This document shows positions 1 to 11,068 of a DNA stretch of 41,585 bases, piece by piece (positions within the stretch are counted from its first letter, which is position 1; the number at the start of each line of letters is the position of its first letter). The notes below the pieces were generated by a model. The model was not told the origin of the DNA. It saw only the letters and a list, made by a program, of their open reading frames with translations, and ran no database searches. This DNA comes from Chloroflexota bacterium (lineage in GTDB: Bacteria; Chloroflexota; UBA6077; FW602-bin22; JACPRP01): NCBI GenBank assembly GCA_023480885.1, contig JAMCWX010000063.1, forward strand, positions 1 through 41,585, in the 5' to 3' direction. Made by a program: the position numbers and the translations under genes.

Positions 1-2673
<2,673 letters not shown>

Positions 2674-2679
2674 AAACTC

Positions 2680-2731
2680 GCTCAACAAAATGAAGTTGAT
2701 CTTATTCAGTTTTCAAGGTGCAAACTATCGC
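2680..2731 (-). promoter_or_regulatory. Pre-23S leader segment
   Basis: On the minus strand, just upstream of the mature 23S start, the sequence contains CACCTTGAAAACTGAATA (2706-2723). This strongly resembles the conserved pre-23S leader found at the end of 16S-23S spacers in many Gram-positive bacteria, where it joins the 23S processing stem. Here it is kept although no 16S gene precedes it. A TAAGAT hexamer in this leader could act as a -10 element, but I see no good -35 partner, so no promoter is assigned. Confidence 0.5.
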
Positions 2732-2774
2732 ATAAAACCAGTGTATCCTGCCTTTCGTGGCAGGATACACTGGT
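2732..2774 (-). terminator. Intrinsic terminator after RNase J
   Basis: A perfect 15-bp inverted repeat (2738-2752 with 2759-2773, extendable by one A-T pair) with a 6-nt loop is followed on the minus strand by TTTTAT. It lies 48 bp after the RNase J stop and about 60 bp before the mature 23S start. It should end the RNase J transcript and leave the 23S gene needing its own promoter in very little space. Confidence 0.8.
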
Positions 2775-2821
2775 CTAGCTACTTACATTTTAGCAAACTG
2801 GCAGGTGTTATGTCAAGTCGT

Positions 2822-4483
2822 TTAGACTTCGGTGACAACAGGGAGTATCAGCGGCTGCTGCCGAGTCTGTTCGTAGATGAACTTGCTCAGGACCTCTTTC
2901 ACCTTTGCCACGATGAACCCGTATTCCGCCTCGCCTCGCAGTTGACGCGTCAGAGCGCGCAGAATCTGAGCTCGACCTCGCTTCAGAATGTCTGCTTCGT
3001 TCGGGCAGACAAATCCTCGCGAAAGCAAATCTGGCCCCCCGACTATTCTGCCCGTTTCCCTATCCACCGCAAGTGCGGCAACAAGTACGCCGTCTTCTGC
3101 CAGCCTTCCCCTTTCTCGCAGCAACGCTTGTGTAACGCCGAGCGTCAACCCGTCGACCAGCACCGAACCCGACGGAACCCTGCCTTTCTTGCGCGCCAGT
3201 TCGGCGGTTACCTCGACCACGTCGCCTATCTCGCTTAGGACCACCCGCTCAGGCGGAATCCCGGTTTCGCTCGCCAGCGCCTGGTACAACACCATATGTC
3301 GATACTCGCCGTGCAATGGGATGCAGAATTTCGGTCTGACCAGGAGTATCATCTCCTTCAGCTCGTCACGGCTGGCATGGCCCGAAACGTGGACATTTGA
3401 CACCGTGTCCCGGTATAGCACCACTGCGCCGCGCCTGAACAGGTTATCAATCGTTTTCGTCACGGTCTCCTCGTTGCCCGGTACTGGCGTCGCCGAGACT
3501 ACGACCGTGTCTCCACGTACTATCTTGATCTGCGGATGATCGCCCACGGCCATACGGGCTAACGCCGACGTAGGTTCTCCCTGGCTCCCTGCTGCTAACA
3601 GGAGAACCTGATTTAGAGGCAAGCCGCGAGTTTCGCGTGTACTGACAATAGCGCCGGCGGGGGGTCGAAGGTAACCCAGTTCCTGCGCCACCTTGACGTT
3701 ATCCGCCACGCTCTTCCCGATTACCGCCACTTTCCGCCCCAGCGTATTTGCGATGCGTATCACCTGCTCGAAACGGGTGATATTAGATGCAAATGTGGTG
3801 AGGATAACCCGCCCGGGGGCCTCGCGAATGACCCTCTCAAGTGTTTCGCTAACTACCTGCTCTGATGGGGTCCTTCCCGGCCGCTCTACCCTCACACAAT
3901 CAGACAGCAGCGCGAGAACGCCACGCTCTCCGATCTCGCGCAATCTACCAATGTCCGTCGGCGCACCAGCCACTGGCGTCTGGTCGAACTTGAAATCACC
4001 CGTCATTATTATCGTGCCCATTGGCGAACTGATGACAATAGACCTCGAATCCGGCACGCTATGGCTTACAGGGACGAACTCCACTTCCAACTTGCCAAAG
4101 CGATAAACCTGGCCAGAATCCACCGGTCGAAGATCCGCCAACTTTGTCACACCAAACTCTTTCAGCTTGGCATTCAGAATGCCTAGAGTTAAGGCTGACC
4201 CATAGATAGGCACCTTACGACCCATACTATGCAGAACGTAAGGTACAGCGCCGATATGATCTTCGTGAGCGTGGGTAAGCAAAATAGCGCGAAGGCTGCC
4301 CATATTTTGGCGCACGTAGGTGAAATCTGGAATGACCAGATCCACACCATACATCTCTTCCGCGGGGAACATCACCCCAGCGTCGACAAGCAGCATGTCC
4401 CCGCCATATCGAATGACGGTGGAGTTCTTGCCGACCTCACCGACGCCACCCAGCGGGACCACCTGAAATGCCTGTCTGGCCAA
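2822..4483 (-). CDS. rnj: Ribonuclease J (metallo-beta-lactamase/beta-CASP RNase)
   Basis: RNase J is a cytoplasmic two-zinc 5'-3' exonuclease and endonuclease that degrades mRNA and trims 5' ends of rRNA precursors. The protein opens with the family's PLGGVGEVGKN segment, carries the zinc-binding HAHEDH motif at residues 71-76, the beta-CASP domain in the middle, and a late GHASRDE segment and PLHGEYRH histidines. I chose the TTG at 4483 because GGAGG lies 5 nt upstream and the protein then starts like its relatives (553 aa). An upstream TTG at 4546 would add 21 residues but has no clear ribosome site. It is divergent from the stress-protein gene and is followed by a terminator and then the 23S rRNA gene. 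Family call is firm; the exact start is less so. Confidence 0.95.
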   Translation of the reverse strand: MARQAFQVVPLGGVGEVGKNSTVIRYGGDMLLVDAGVMFPAEEMYGVDLVIPDFTYVRQNMGSLRAILLTHAHEDHIGAVPYVLHSMGRKVPIYGSALTLGILNAKLKEFGVTKLADLRPVDSGQVYRFGKLEVEFVPVSHSVPDSRSIVISSPMGTIIMTGDFKFDQTPVAGAPTDIGRLREIGERGVLALLSDCVRVERPGRTPSEQVVSETLERVIREAPGRVILTTFASNITRFEQVIRIANTLGRKVAVIGKSVADNVKVAQELGYLRPPAGAIVSTRETRGLPLNQVLLLAAGSQGEPTSALARMAVGDHPQIKIVRGDTVVVSATPVPGNEETVTKTIDNLFRRGAVVLYRDTVSNVHVSGHASRDELKEMILLVRPKFCIPLHGEYRHMVLYQALASETGIPPERVVLSEIGDVVEVTAELARKKGRVPSGSVLVDGLTLGVTQALLRERGRLAEDGVLVAALAVDRETGRIVGGPDLLSRGFVCPNEADILKRGRAQILRALTRQLRGEAEYGFIVAKVKEVLSKFIYEQTRQQPLILPVVTEV

Positions 4484-4629
4484 TTGAACCTCCAGTACCT
4501 GTTTTCTCTCAGCGCCAAAGTCCAAGATTTCTTCACTAGCGACCAATTATGGGGGAGCAATAATGGTGCCATGTCGCCGATAGTGGCATGCTTCTTGCGC
4601 TCTTCAACAGGGAGGAGGTGGCCATTGCC

Positions 4630-5079
4630 GTGAAAGCAGAGTTACCGAAGTATGCAGTTATTTTGAACCCGACGGATAGCTCGAAGGCTTCGGAGTTGGC
4701 AACATTACAGGCAGTTTACCTGGCCAAGCTATCTGGCGCTCAACTGGTGCCGGTCTTCGTCGTCGACGAGTCCGTCGCTCGTAGGGCTTGCGTGAACGTT
4801 CGACAGGCAATGGAACGAATCACCAAGAAGGGGCACGAGGTTCTTTCATCTATCAAAGCTCTTGGGGAGCGCAATGGGGTGGCCGTGACGCCGCTGCTGG
4901 TGGAGGGGCAAACAGCGCCGACCATTCTGAAGATAGCCAGCGATCAGAGCGCTAGCTTGATCGTAATAGGACGCACCGCGTTCACCGACATCGACCATTT
5001 GCTGGCCCGCCCGATTAGCATCTCAGAGGAAGTCCTTGAAGGAGCGCTCTGCCCAGTCCTCGTCATTAAAGGATCTTGA
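4630..5079 (+). CDS. Universal stress protein (UspA family)
   Basis: A small single-domain protein of 149 residues with the UspA alpha/beta fold pattern: an early beta strand ending in NPTD, a central variable helix, and a C-terminal LIVIGR strand-loop followed by a CPVLVIK end. UspA proteins often bind ATP and respond to starvation or redox stress. The usual G-2x-G-9x-G-[ST] nucleotide loop is degenerate here (GRTAFTDIDHLLARP), so ATP binding is uncertain. The start is GTG at 4630, behind doubled GGAGG sites at 4611-4618; an ATG at 4588 in the same frame lies before these sites and is unlikely. Divergently transcribed from RNase J. No functional partner is evident. Confidence 0.85.
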   Translation: MKAELPKYAVILNPTDSSKASELATLQAVYLAKLSGAQLVPVFVVDESVARRACVNVRQAMERITKKGHEVLSSIKALGERNGVAVTPLLVEGQTAPTILKIASDQSASLIVIGRTAFTDIDHLLARPISISEEVLEGALCPVLVIKGS

Positions 5080-5283
5080 CGTCATAACTTCGCTTTGCCA
5101 CCTTAATCGAGTTCCGCAAATTGGGCATGGACCTGGCAGAGTGGCCAAAGCACGAGTCGATGGTTTAACCAGAACGGCACAGGATGTGCAGCCGCCTCCC
5201 GCTGAGCAGATGCCAGGTTTTGCAGTAGTCCAAGAGGGCGATAGCTGCTCAGGGAAGATGAGATCATACAGAAAGAGGGCAGT

Positions 5284-5961
5284 ATGAACAAGAGATCAAG
5301 CGCTAGATCATGGGAGCGCCCAGTTGAGGTGCCATCTGGAAGAGTGACGCTTGCGGGAATTCTGGCTGTGCCGCCGGACGCAAAAGGGGTTGTTCTCTTT
5401 GCGCACGGCAGCGGAAGCGGCCGGTTCAGTCCCCGCAATAACTTTGTGGCGCGGGTCCTTCAGGATGCCGGGCTCGGCACCCTCCTCATCGATCTCCTCA
5501 CCGAGGAGGAGGCGGAGGACCGGAGGTTCGTGTTCGACATCGACCTTCTGGCCCAGCGGCTGCTGGACGCAACCAAATGGCTCAAGCGAGAGCCGCAAAC
5601 CAAAAAACTTCGGATCGGATACTTTGGCGCCAGCACTGGTGCCGCAGCGGCCCTACAGGCTGCGGCACGAGATAAATCGACCGCATCGGCGATTGTGTCG
5701 CGCGGTGGGCGACCTGATCTCGCGAGCGAATACTTGCCGAAGGTGGAAGCCCCGACTTTGCTGATAGTCGGCGGAAACGATTACCCGGTGGTCGCGCTGA
5801 ACCAGGAAGCTTACTACCTCCTGCGCTGCGACAAGGAGATTACGATTGTCCCGGGGGCCACGCATCTCTTCGAAGAACCTGGCGCCCTTGAAAAGGTCGC
5901 ACAACTCGCGCGCCAGTGGTTTGAGCGCTACTTGCCGCAAGCCAGGCGTCTTGCTGCCTAG
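5284..5961 (+). CDS. Dienelactone hydrolase-like alpha/beta hydrolase
   Basis: This 225-residue protein has an alpha/beta-hydrolase fold. It shows the HGSGSG oxyanion-hole segment at 41-46, a nucleophile elbow GASTG with Ser117, an acidic residue Asp166 in LLIVGGND, and His194 in GATHLFEE. Together these make a complete Ser-Asp-His triad, spaced as in the dienelactone-hydrolase family. The substrate is not evident. It is separated by about 200 bp from the upstream stress gene; that gap shows no gene. Its ribosome site (GAGGG) is modest. The same family is found alone or fused to phosphoribosyltransferases in other bacteria; here it stands alone. It has no signal peptide, so it is probably cytoplasmic. 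Confidence 0.85.
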   Translation: MNKRSSARSWERPVEVPSGRVTLAGILAVPPDAKGVVLFAHGSGSGRFSPRNNFVARVLQDAGLGTLLIDLLTEEEAEDRRFVFDIDLLAQRLLDATKWLKREPQTKKLRIGYFGASTGAAAALQAAARDKSTASAIVSRGGRPDLASEYLPKVEAPTLLIVGGNDYPVVALNQEAYYLLRCDKEITIVPGATHLFEEPGALEKVAQLARQWFERYLPQARRLAA

Positions 5962-6017
5962 TTTCAGCCACAAGAATGAACAGGCCGCAGATTGCGCCAT
6001 CGGCGGTTCGAAGCAGG

Positions 6018-6036
6018 GATCCGCCTTAGGCGGATG
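6018..6036. repeat. Short perfect inverted repeat in intergenic region
   Basis: ATCCGCC-TTA-GGCGGAT forms a 7-bp perfect stem between the hydrolase stop at 5961 and the promoter of the regulator gene at 6111. It has no T-run on the plus strand, so it is a poor intrinsic terminator. It may be an operator or a remnant palindrome. Nothing else recognisable lies between 5962 and 6110. Confidence 0.4.
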
Positions 6037-6110
6037 ACGAGCACCAGACCTTCGTCCATACTCGTCCGTTCCTTAGAACGCGTACGCCCTGTCTGTTCAG
6101 CCGTGGAGTA

Positions 6111-6139
6111 TTGCCAATGCACGCCATTTAATATATAAT
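6111..6139 (+). promoter_or_regulatory. Sigma-70-type promoter of fadR-like/ubiD-like operon
   Basis: TTGCCA (6111-6116), a 17-nt spacer and a perfect TATAAT (6134-6139) predict a transcript start near 6146. An in-frame ATG at 6138 lies inside the -10 box and therefore cannot be the regulator's start, which supports the ATG at 6231. A TTAGCT direct repeat (TTAGCTGTTAGCTA) follows immediately at about 6141-6154 and could be an operator. Confidence 0.75.
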
Positions 6140-6230
6140 GTTAGCTGTTAGCTATAGATGGACAGTGAGTCGAATTGCCACAACTCAAAGCGACCATCTC
6201 GTCACCATTTTTCGTCGAGGAACCGACCAA

Positions 6231-6980
6231 ATGACTACAGAAGCCCCGTTCAAATCCATTCGCACGTCGCGAATGTCGCTTGAAATCGTAAAGCAAATCC
6301 AGGAGAGCATCTTCCGTGGCGACTTCGTGGCTGGCCAGCGGCTACCCATAGAGCGCGAGCTGGTTCAGACCTTCGGTGTGAGCAAGGTGACGGTGCGTGA
6401 AGCGCTTCGAATCCTCGAAACCTATGGCCTGATCGAAATCAGGCCAGGGGCAGCGGGCGGGGCCTTCGTGAAAGAGATGACTTCCCACCCCGTGAGCCGT
6501 GCTGCGTACAATATGCTCCAACTAGAGGGTTTCCGTTCGGCTGAAGTGTACGCTGCTCGTCTGCTGTTCGAGCCTCCAGTGACCGAGCTAGCCTGCCGCT
6601 CGGCAACCGAGGACGACTTGCGAGAACTGGAAGAAAGCGTCAGGACAACGAAGGATTTGGTGGCAGAGAATCAGAAGACGATCGACGAAAGCAGGCAGTT
6701 TCACTTGATGATAGCTCGCGCCACACACAATCCGGTCATACAGCTTATGGTTGGCTCGGTCCTGGATCTCGTCAAGCTCTGCGGTGCTCACATGCCATCG
6801 ACGCCGGAAATGTCGAGGATGATACTTCAGGAGCACGAAGCCATTGTAGAGGCGATGCGCCAGCGCGACGGTGCGCGCGCGCAAGCGCTAATGGCTGTTC
6901 ACCTGAGCGACCTGGCACGCGAATTTGCGCTACTTGAGGAAAAGCGCATGGCCAGCGCTACAGATACCTACTGCGCTTGA
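6231..6980 (+). CDS. FadR-type GntR family transcriptional regulator
   Basis: A 249-residue DNA-binding regulator. Residues about 8-78 form the GntR winged helix-turn-helix (signature LPIERELVQTFGVSKVTVRE), and residues about 100-235 form an all-helical FCD ligand domain. That domain has the spaced histidines expected for a metal-assisted effector pocket (FHLMIARATHNP, then HEAIVEAM, then AVHLSDL). Such regulators usually repress a neighbouring catabolic operon and are released by a small carboxylate. The start at 6231 has GAGGAA about 11 nt upstream and lies downstream of the predicted transcript start. It is directly followed by a UbiD-family gene 75 bp away, so it probably controls that gene. 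Confidence 0.9.
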   Translation: MTTEAPFKSIRTSRMSLEIVKQIQESIFRGDFVAGQRLPIERELVQTFGVSKVTVREALRILETYGLIEIRPGAAGGAFVKEMTSHPVSRAAYNMLQLEGFRSAEVYAARLLFEPPVTELACRSATEDDLRELEESVRTTKDLVAENQKTIDESRQFHLMIARATHNPVIQLMVGSVLDLVKLCGAHMPSTPEMSRMILQEHEAIVEAMRQRDGARAQALMAVHLSDLAREFALLEEKRMASATDTYCA

Positions 6981-7055
6981 TGATTGACGCAAGTCGCGTA
7001 CCTAGTAGCGATAAACAGCATTTCGCGACCTTCAAGAGAAGTAAGGAGGATTACG

Positions 7056-8582
7056 GTGAACGCTGGCATTAGAGACCTGCGTGACTGGTTAGGAGCCGTC
7101 GAAGAGCTAGGCGAGCTGCACCACGTCAGGGAAACGGTGGATTGGGACGAGGAGATGACCGCCATTAACTATTTGGTGGGAAAAACGCCTGATGCCCCGG
7201 CGCTACTCTTCGAGAACATCAAGGGTTATTCACAGGACTACCGCGTGCTACTCAATATGCTGGGCAACAGCCCAGACCGCATCGCACTGGCCTTGCGGTT
7301 GCCAACGGGCAGAGGCGTTATGGAGACGATAAAATTGGCGCGAGAAAGTCTCAAGCGCCGGATTCCACCAAAGGTTATCGATCCCAAAGACGCTCCGGTC
7401 AACGAGAACGTTCGGCTCGGCGATGACGTCGACGTGCGGCAGTTCCCGGCGCCGAAGATGTGGCCGCTGGACGGGGGAAGGTACATAGGAACGGCGGACG
7501 CCATCATTACGCGGGACCCCGATACAGGTGTGATCAACGTGGGCACTTACCGGCAGATGATTCATAACGGCAAAGAGGTTGGTTTCTACTCATCGCCCGG
7601 CAAGGACGTTAGACTCCATCGCGAGAAGTGGTGGGCTCAGGGCAAGCCGTGCGAGGTAGCTGCGGTTTACGGTGTCGATCCGCTTCTCTTCATCGTCGGG
7701 TCGCAGGGCTTCCCCAAGACAGTTTCTGAATACGAGTACGCTGGCGGCATACAGGGCGAGCCCATCGAAGTGGTCAAGGGCACGGTGACCGACCTGTTGA
7801 TACCCGCTCGGGCAGAGATCGTCATCGAAGGCATCGCTCGTCCCGACGTCACCCGCATGGAGGGGCCCTTCGGCGAGTTTACAGGCTATTACGGGCGGCC
7901 CGAGGCCGACACCCCGGTTATCGAGGTCAAGGCAGTCCACTACCGCAACAAGCCCATTCTCACCAGCTCTCTGATGTCTGACCACCCGTCCTGCGACATA
8001 GGGCTGCTATATGGCATCGCCAAATCCGCACGCGTCTGGGATGACCTCGACAACCTCGGCATAACTGGCATCAAAGGGGTCTACGCTTACCCTTCGTCCG
8101 CTTCCGGCTTCGGCATGGTCGTGATCTCGATGCAGCAGCAGTACGCGGGACACGCCCCGCAGGTGCTTGCGCTGGCAGCGCAATGTCCAGGAGCCGCGTA
8201 TTACACCAAGTGGATCATCGCCGTCGACGAGGACGTCGATCCAACCGATTTCGACCAGGTGATCTGGGCGATGTCCACACGCTGCAACCCAACCGAAGAC
8301 ATCGACATTTTGCGCAACACCTGGTCCACGTGGCTCGATCCGACTCAGAATCCCCCCGAGGAACGGCCGTACGGTTCCAAAGCGCTCGTCAATGCCTGCA
8401 AGGAACACCGCTACATCGACGTATTCTCGCAGCGTTCTAAGATCACCGAGGCGATGTACAAACGGGTCTGTTCCCGCTGGGGCGAACTGGGTTTGTCTGG
8501 CCAGCCACCTGTCCTGACGAACTTTGAAACGGTGCCGAGCAGGAAGGTCTTGCCCGAAGCGCAGAAAACGAGGGAAGCTTGA
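7056..8582 (+). CDS. UbiD family prFMN-dependent decarboxylase
   Basis: UbiD enzymes reversibly decarboxylate aromatic or unsaturated acids using prenylated FMN made by UbiX. This 508-residue protein has the cofactor-binding INVGTYR segment (about 160-166) and the hallmark EGPFGEFTGYYG block (about 269-280) with conserved acidic residues. It ends with a C-terminal domain typical of the family. The start is GTG at 7056, 6 nt after AGGAGG; an upstream ATG at 6984 would add 24 residues without a ribosome site. No UbiX gene is seen in the window, so the cofactor must come from elsewhere. The upstream FadR-type regulator and the downstream DinB-like gene suggest a small catabolic operon. The substrate is unknown. 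Confidence 0.92.
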   Translation: MNAGIRDLRDWLGAVEELGELHHVRETVDWDEEMTAINYLVGKTPDAPALLFENIKGYSQDYRVLLNMLGNSPDRIALALRLPTGRGVMETIKLARESLKRRIPPKVIDPKDAPVNENVRLGDDVDVRQFPAPKMWPLDGGRYIGTADAIITRDPDTGVINVGTYRQMIHNGKEVGFYSSPGKDVRLHREKWWAQGKPCEVAAVYGVDPLLFIVGSQGFPKTVSEYEYAGGIQGEPIEVVKGTVTDLLIPARAEIVIEGIARPDVTRMEGPFGEFTGYYGRPEADTPVIEVKAVHYRNKPILTSSLMSDHPSCDIGLLYGIAKSARVWDDLDNLGITGIKGVYAYPSSASGFGMVVISMQQQYAGHAPQVLALAAQCPGAAYYTKWIIAVDEDVDPTDFDQVIWAMSTRCNPTEDIDILRNTWSTWLDPTQNPPEERPYGSKALVNACKEHRYIDVFSQRSKITEAMYKRVCSRWGELGLSGQPPVLTNFETVPSRKVLPEAQKTREA

Positions 8583-8614
8583 GCTTCTGAAGCAGAAAAC
8601 GGAGGGACTCGCAC

Positions 8615-9052
8615 GTGGATAACTCGTATGTCACTCGGAACGACGAGTCGCGAGCGCGACTGCGTGGGCTCGTCGCTCGCGTGAGCGAAGCCGACCTCGC
8701 TACATCGCTCGGCGGTGGATGGACAGTGTCTGCCGCACTTGCTCACCTTGCCTTCCGGGATCAGTACGCCTCTACGCGTCTGGAGGAATGGATCCGTGAG
8801 GGCGCATTGCCAGCATCAGGCGGCTATGACGCGCTAAACGACGCTCTGGTCAGCCAATGGCTGGCAATTCCCCCGCAGGAAGCGGCACGCCTGGCAGTTG
8901 CCGCCGCCGAAGCGCTGGATCAAAAGGTCGCGGCTCTGGCGCCCGACAAGGCCGAGGCGATCGCCGCCGCCGGCCGGCCACGTCTTCTCGACCGCTCGAA
9001 GCACCGACAGGAACACCTCGACCAAATCGAGCGCGCTATCGCCGCGGGGTGA
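8615..9052 (+). CDS. DinB-like/maleylpyruvate isomerase-fold small protein
   Basis: A 145-residue helical protein with the metal-dependent DinB fold pattern. One histidine lies in ALAHLAFRDQ (His44) and two lie near the C-terminus in KHRQEHLDQIE (His130, His134), a spacing matching the three-histidine metal site of DinB_2/MDMPI proteins. Members include thiol-dependent isomerases and transferases, but many have no known reaction. The GTG start at 8615 has GGAGGG about 8 nt upstream and follows the UbiD gene by 32 bp, so they are probably co-transcribed. The assignment to the superfamily is reasonable, while the specific function is not known. Confidence 0.7.
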   Translation: MDNSYVTRNDESRARLRGLVARVSEADLATSLGGGWTVSAALAHLAFRDQYASTRLEEWIREGALPASGGYDALNDALVSQWLAIPPQEAARLAVAAAEALDQKVAALAPDKAEAIAAAGRPRLLDRSKHRQEHLDQIERAIAAG

Positions 9053-9181
9053 TTAGTCGAGACTAAGCGATGAACCTGCCCCAAACGGCACGGGCCTGGC
9101 AAGCGACTTGCAGCAAGCGTAAATCGTGATGATGCTCGACATTGGACGCCGTCGAGGCGTAGGGAAGCGCCGAGTGAAGCC

Positions 9182-9942
9182 GTGCAGATATCGTGGCGCG
9201 TTGCGCTTGGAGCAGGGGCTGCGCTGGTGCTACTGGCGATCGTAGGGGCTATCGTCGCTATCACGCGCCAGCCAACAGGCCCTCCCGCCAATCGTTTGCT
9301 GGTGGCGGGACACCCATATTTCTGGGCCGGCGTGAACTACCCGTGGCGAACTTACCAGGACTTTGGCACCGGGGCCTGGGGACACACCGGGGCAAGCGAG
9401 CCGACCACCCGCGCTGAGATAGAGACGGACTTCGCTAACATGGCCGCGCGGGGCGTGCGAATCGTGAAGTGGCGCATTTTCAACGACGGTCGCTACAGTC
9501 CCGAATTCGACCAGCGTGGCTACGTCACAGGGCTGGACAAAGAGTTCTATGCCGACGTGGACGCCGCCCCTACACTGCCAAAGTGGGGCAGATGTTTGGC
9601 ATCGAGGACTGGGTGAGCGTCGAGATAGAGGTCCAAGTGCGCGAAGGGGGGCACTTCCAGCTTCAGTTCTTCCTCCAGGAAGTAGGCGACCCTAACAACC
9701 GGGCCGCCGTGGAACGGGAGGCGCTCTTCACCCAGAACGGACTTCGCCGCTTCCGCGTCTCGTTTTACGGCCTCAACGAAGCCCACGCGTACAAAGTGAA
9801 CCTGGGCATCTTCGACGAAGCCGGCAATCTGCGCAAGTGGTTCGACGGGCTGACGATGGTCTACATGAAGGACGGCGAGCTAGCTCCTCCAGACCTGTCC
9901 ACCCAGGCCATTGAAGACCCCTGCTATCAGGGGAACCGCTAG
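9182..9942 (+). pseudogene. Broken glycoside-hydrolase-like gene with internal deletion and frameshift
   Basis: Frame 2 (9182 to about 9570) encodes a transmembrane anchor (residues about 7-27). A sequence resembling the first beta strands of a clan-A glycosidase follows (FWAGVNYPW, then a helix and VRIVKWRIFNDGR), ending in DVDAA where the TIM barrel should continue. The readable frame then shifts by two, and from about 9575 to 9942 frame 1 encodes about 120 residues that look like a beta-sandwich carbohydrate-binding or accessory module (VSVEIEVQ, FRVSFYGLN, KVNLGIFDEAG). The barrel core with catalytic residues is missing. The simplest reading is one gene that lost its middle by deletion with a frameshift at about 9565-9590. 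Two overlapping separate genes are less likely because the second has no start or ribosome site of its own near its first recognisable residue. Confidence 0.6.
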
Positions 9943-9950
9943 AAACGTCG

Positions 9951-10946
9951 TCAGCGCCCCAACCACAATCGGCGGTAGGCCTCCCATTTCTCCTCGGACG
10001 TCTCCCAAAGCGGATAGATAGCCACTCCAGCGAAGTTGTCGGTCGCTTTCGTGCTATTCAGGCCGGCGACGACGCCTTTGATAGCGCTGTCCACGTTCTC
10101 TGCATCGGGACTGTGGCCCCAGGAAGGCTCATAGTAGGTCGGCACGCCCATAAGCACTTCCGCCGACTTCACAGCCCCAAGGATGCTTGACGTCTGCAGC
10201 TTCATAAACAAGCTGTAAGCGGGCGCCCATGGTAGAGCTGTATCGTAGGCCATCACGGCGATCTGATCCACGCACTGGTCTACCTCTTTATAGTAACTAT
10301 CAGTCCAGACCGCGCCAGGCCGATATACCAGGCGCAGAAAGGAGGGTATGTAAGCATCTGGCACCCATTTGGGAGCGGCAGTTGAGAGCAAGGCATTTCT
10401 GCCAAGTTGCTTCTCTCTAGTAAGGCGCAGCAAGTCCAGGAAATCCTGGTTTCCGTCGAGAATGGGCTCTATATCGTAGTGGATGCCGTCGAAGTCCAAT
10501 TCGGCGGTGAAGATCGTCGACGTTTGGGCGACGCGGTTGCGAACAGCCGGGTTACTAAGGTCGAGAATTCCTCCCCCTGATTTCTCTATCTGTCCGACCC
10601 AGGCGAGCAGGACCAGACCAGGTTCGACACGCCTGGCGACGGTGACGAACCTGCCCGCCCCCTCGTAGCGACTTGGAAGAATGGTGCCGTCAGCCTGCAG
10701 CGGGCCGACGTGCACATAAAGGTACTTGATTCCGTGCCTTGCGAGCAACCTTGCCAGGTCTGTTATCTCATCGTCAGAGGCATCCTGGGTCACCCATCGG
10801 TGGCCGACCCAGACTGCATTGAGGTTGCGATTGAAATGCGAACCGTCGAAGGAGGTCTCCGTCCGCAACAGCAGACCGAGGACAGCCAGTATGGCTGCGA
10901 TGATTACGCTGGCAATCGCTAAGAACTTCATCCGCACGCCCGGCAC
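9951..10946 (-). CDS. Membrane-anchored GH18-like glycosidase/spore-peptidoglycan-hydrolase-like protein
   Basis: A 331-residue protein with an N-terminal transmembrane anchor (about 7-27) and an extracellular TIM-barrel-like domain. The segment DFDGIHYDIEPI at 151-162 matches the GH18 active-site pattern DGxDxDxE and keeps Asp153, Asp158 and the proton-donor Glu160, but has His156 where the second Asp normally stands. Later segments (QIAVMAYD, LMGVPTYYEPSWG) match GH18 barrel strands. Possible substrates are chitin-type or peptidoglycan amino sugars. The start may be GTG 10946 or ATG 10931 (MKFLA); neither has a strong ribosome site. It is convergent with the broken glycosidase and has its own promoter. 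Confidence 0.75.
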   Translation of the reverse strand: MPGVRMKFLAIASVIIAAILAVLGLLLRTETSFDGSHFNRNLNAVWVGHRWVTQDASDDEITDLARLLARHGIKYLYVHVGPLQADGTILPSRYEGAGRFVTVARRVEPGLVLLAWVGQIEKSGGGILDLSNPAVRNRVAQTSTIFTAELDFDGIHYDIEPILDGNQDFLDLLRLTREKQLGRNALLSTAAPKWVPDAYIPSFLRLVYRPGAVWTDSYYKEVDQCVDQIAVMAYDTALPWAPAYSLFMKLQTSSILGAVKSAEVLMGVPTYYEPSWGHSPDAENVDSAIKGVVAGLNSTKATDNFAGVAIYPLWETSEEKWEAYRRLWLGR

Positions 10947-10970
10947 TCTCTAACGAATCATCCCTGACTC

Positions 10971-10999
10971 ATTATAGGGATAAGCCGCGAGCGGGGCAA
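10971..10999 (-). promoter_or_regulatory. Sigma-70-type promoter of GH18-like gene
   Basis: On the minus strand TTGCCC (10999-10994), a 17-nt spacer and a perfect TATAAT (10976-10971) predict a transcript start near 10964, 18 nt before the GTG start of the GH18-like gene. Confidence 0.65.
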
Positions 11000-11068
11000 G
11001 TACGAGGCGCTCAAGCCCAGCGCCACAAAGCGTTTGATGGTATACTTCAGGAGCGAGGAGTCCGTAAC

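Noticed and set aside
5110-5180. A tRNA-like D-arm string (GCAGAGTGGCCAAAG) in the gap after the stress protein
   Set aside because: No matching acceptor, anticodon or T arms can be folded around it.
6018-6036. Intrinsic terminator for the dienelactone-hydrolase-like gene
   Set aside because: The stem is only 7 bp and is not followed by a T-run.
6138-6230. Upstream ATG start for the FadR-type regulator
   Set aside because: The ATG at 6138 is within the -10 box TATAATG of a strong promoter and upstream of the predicted transcript start; no GntR protein begins with such an extension.
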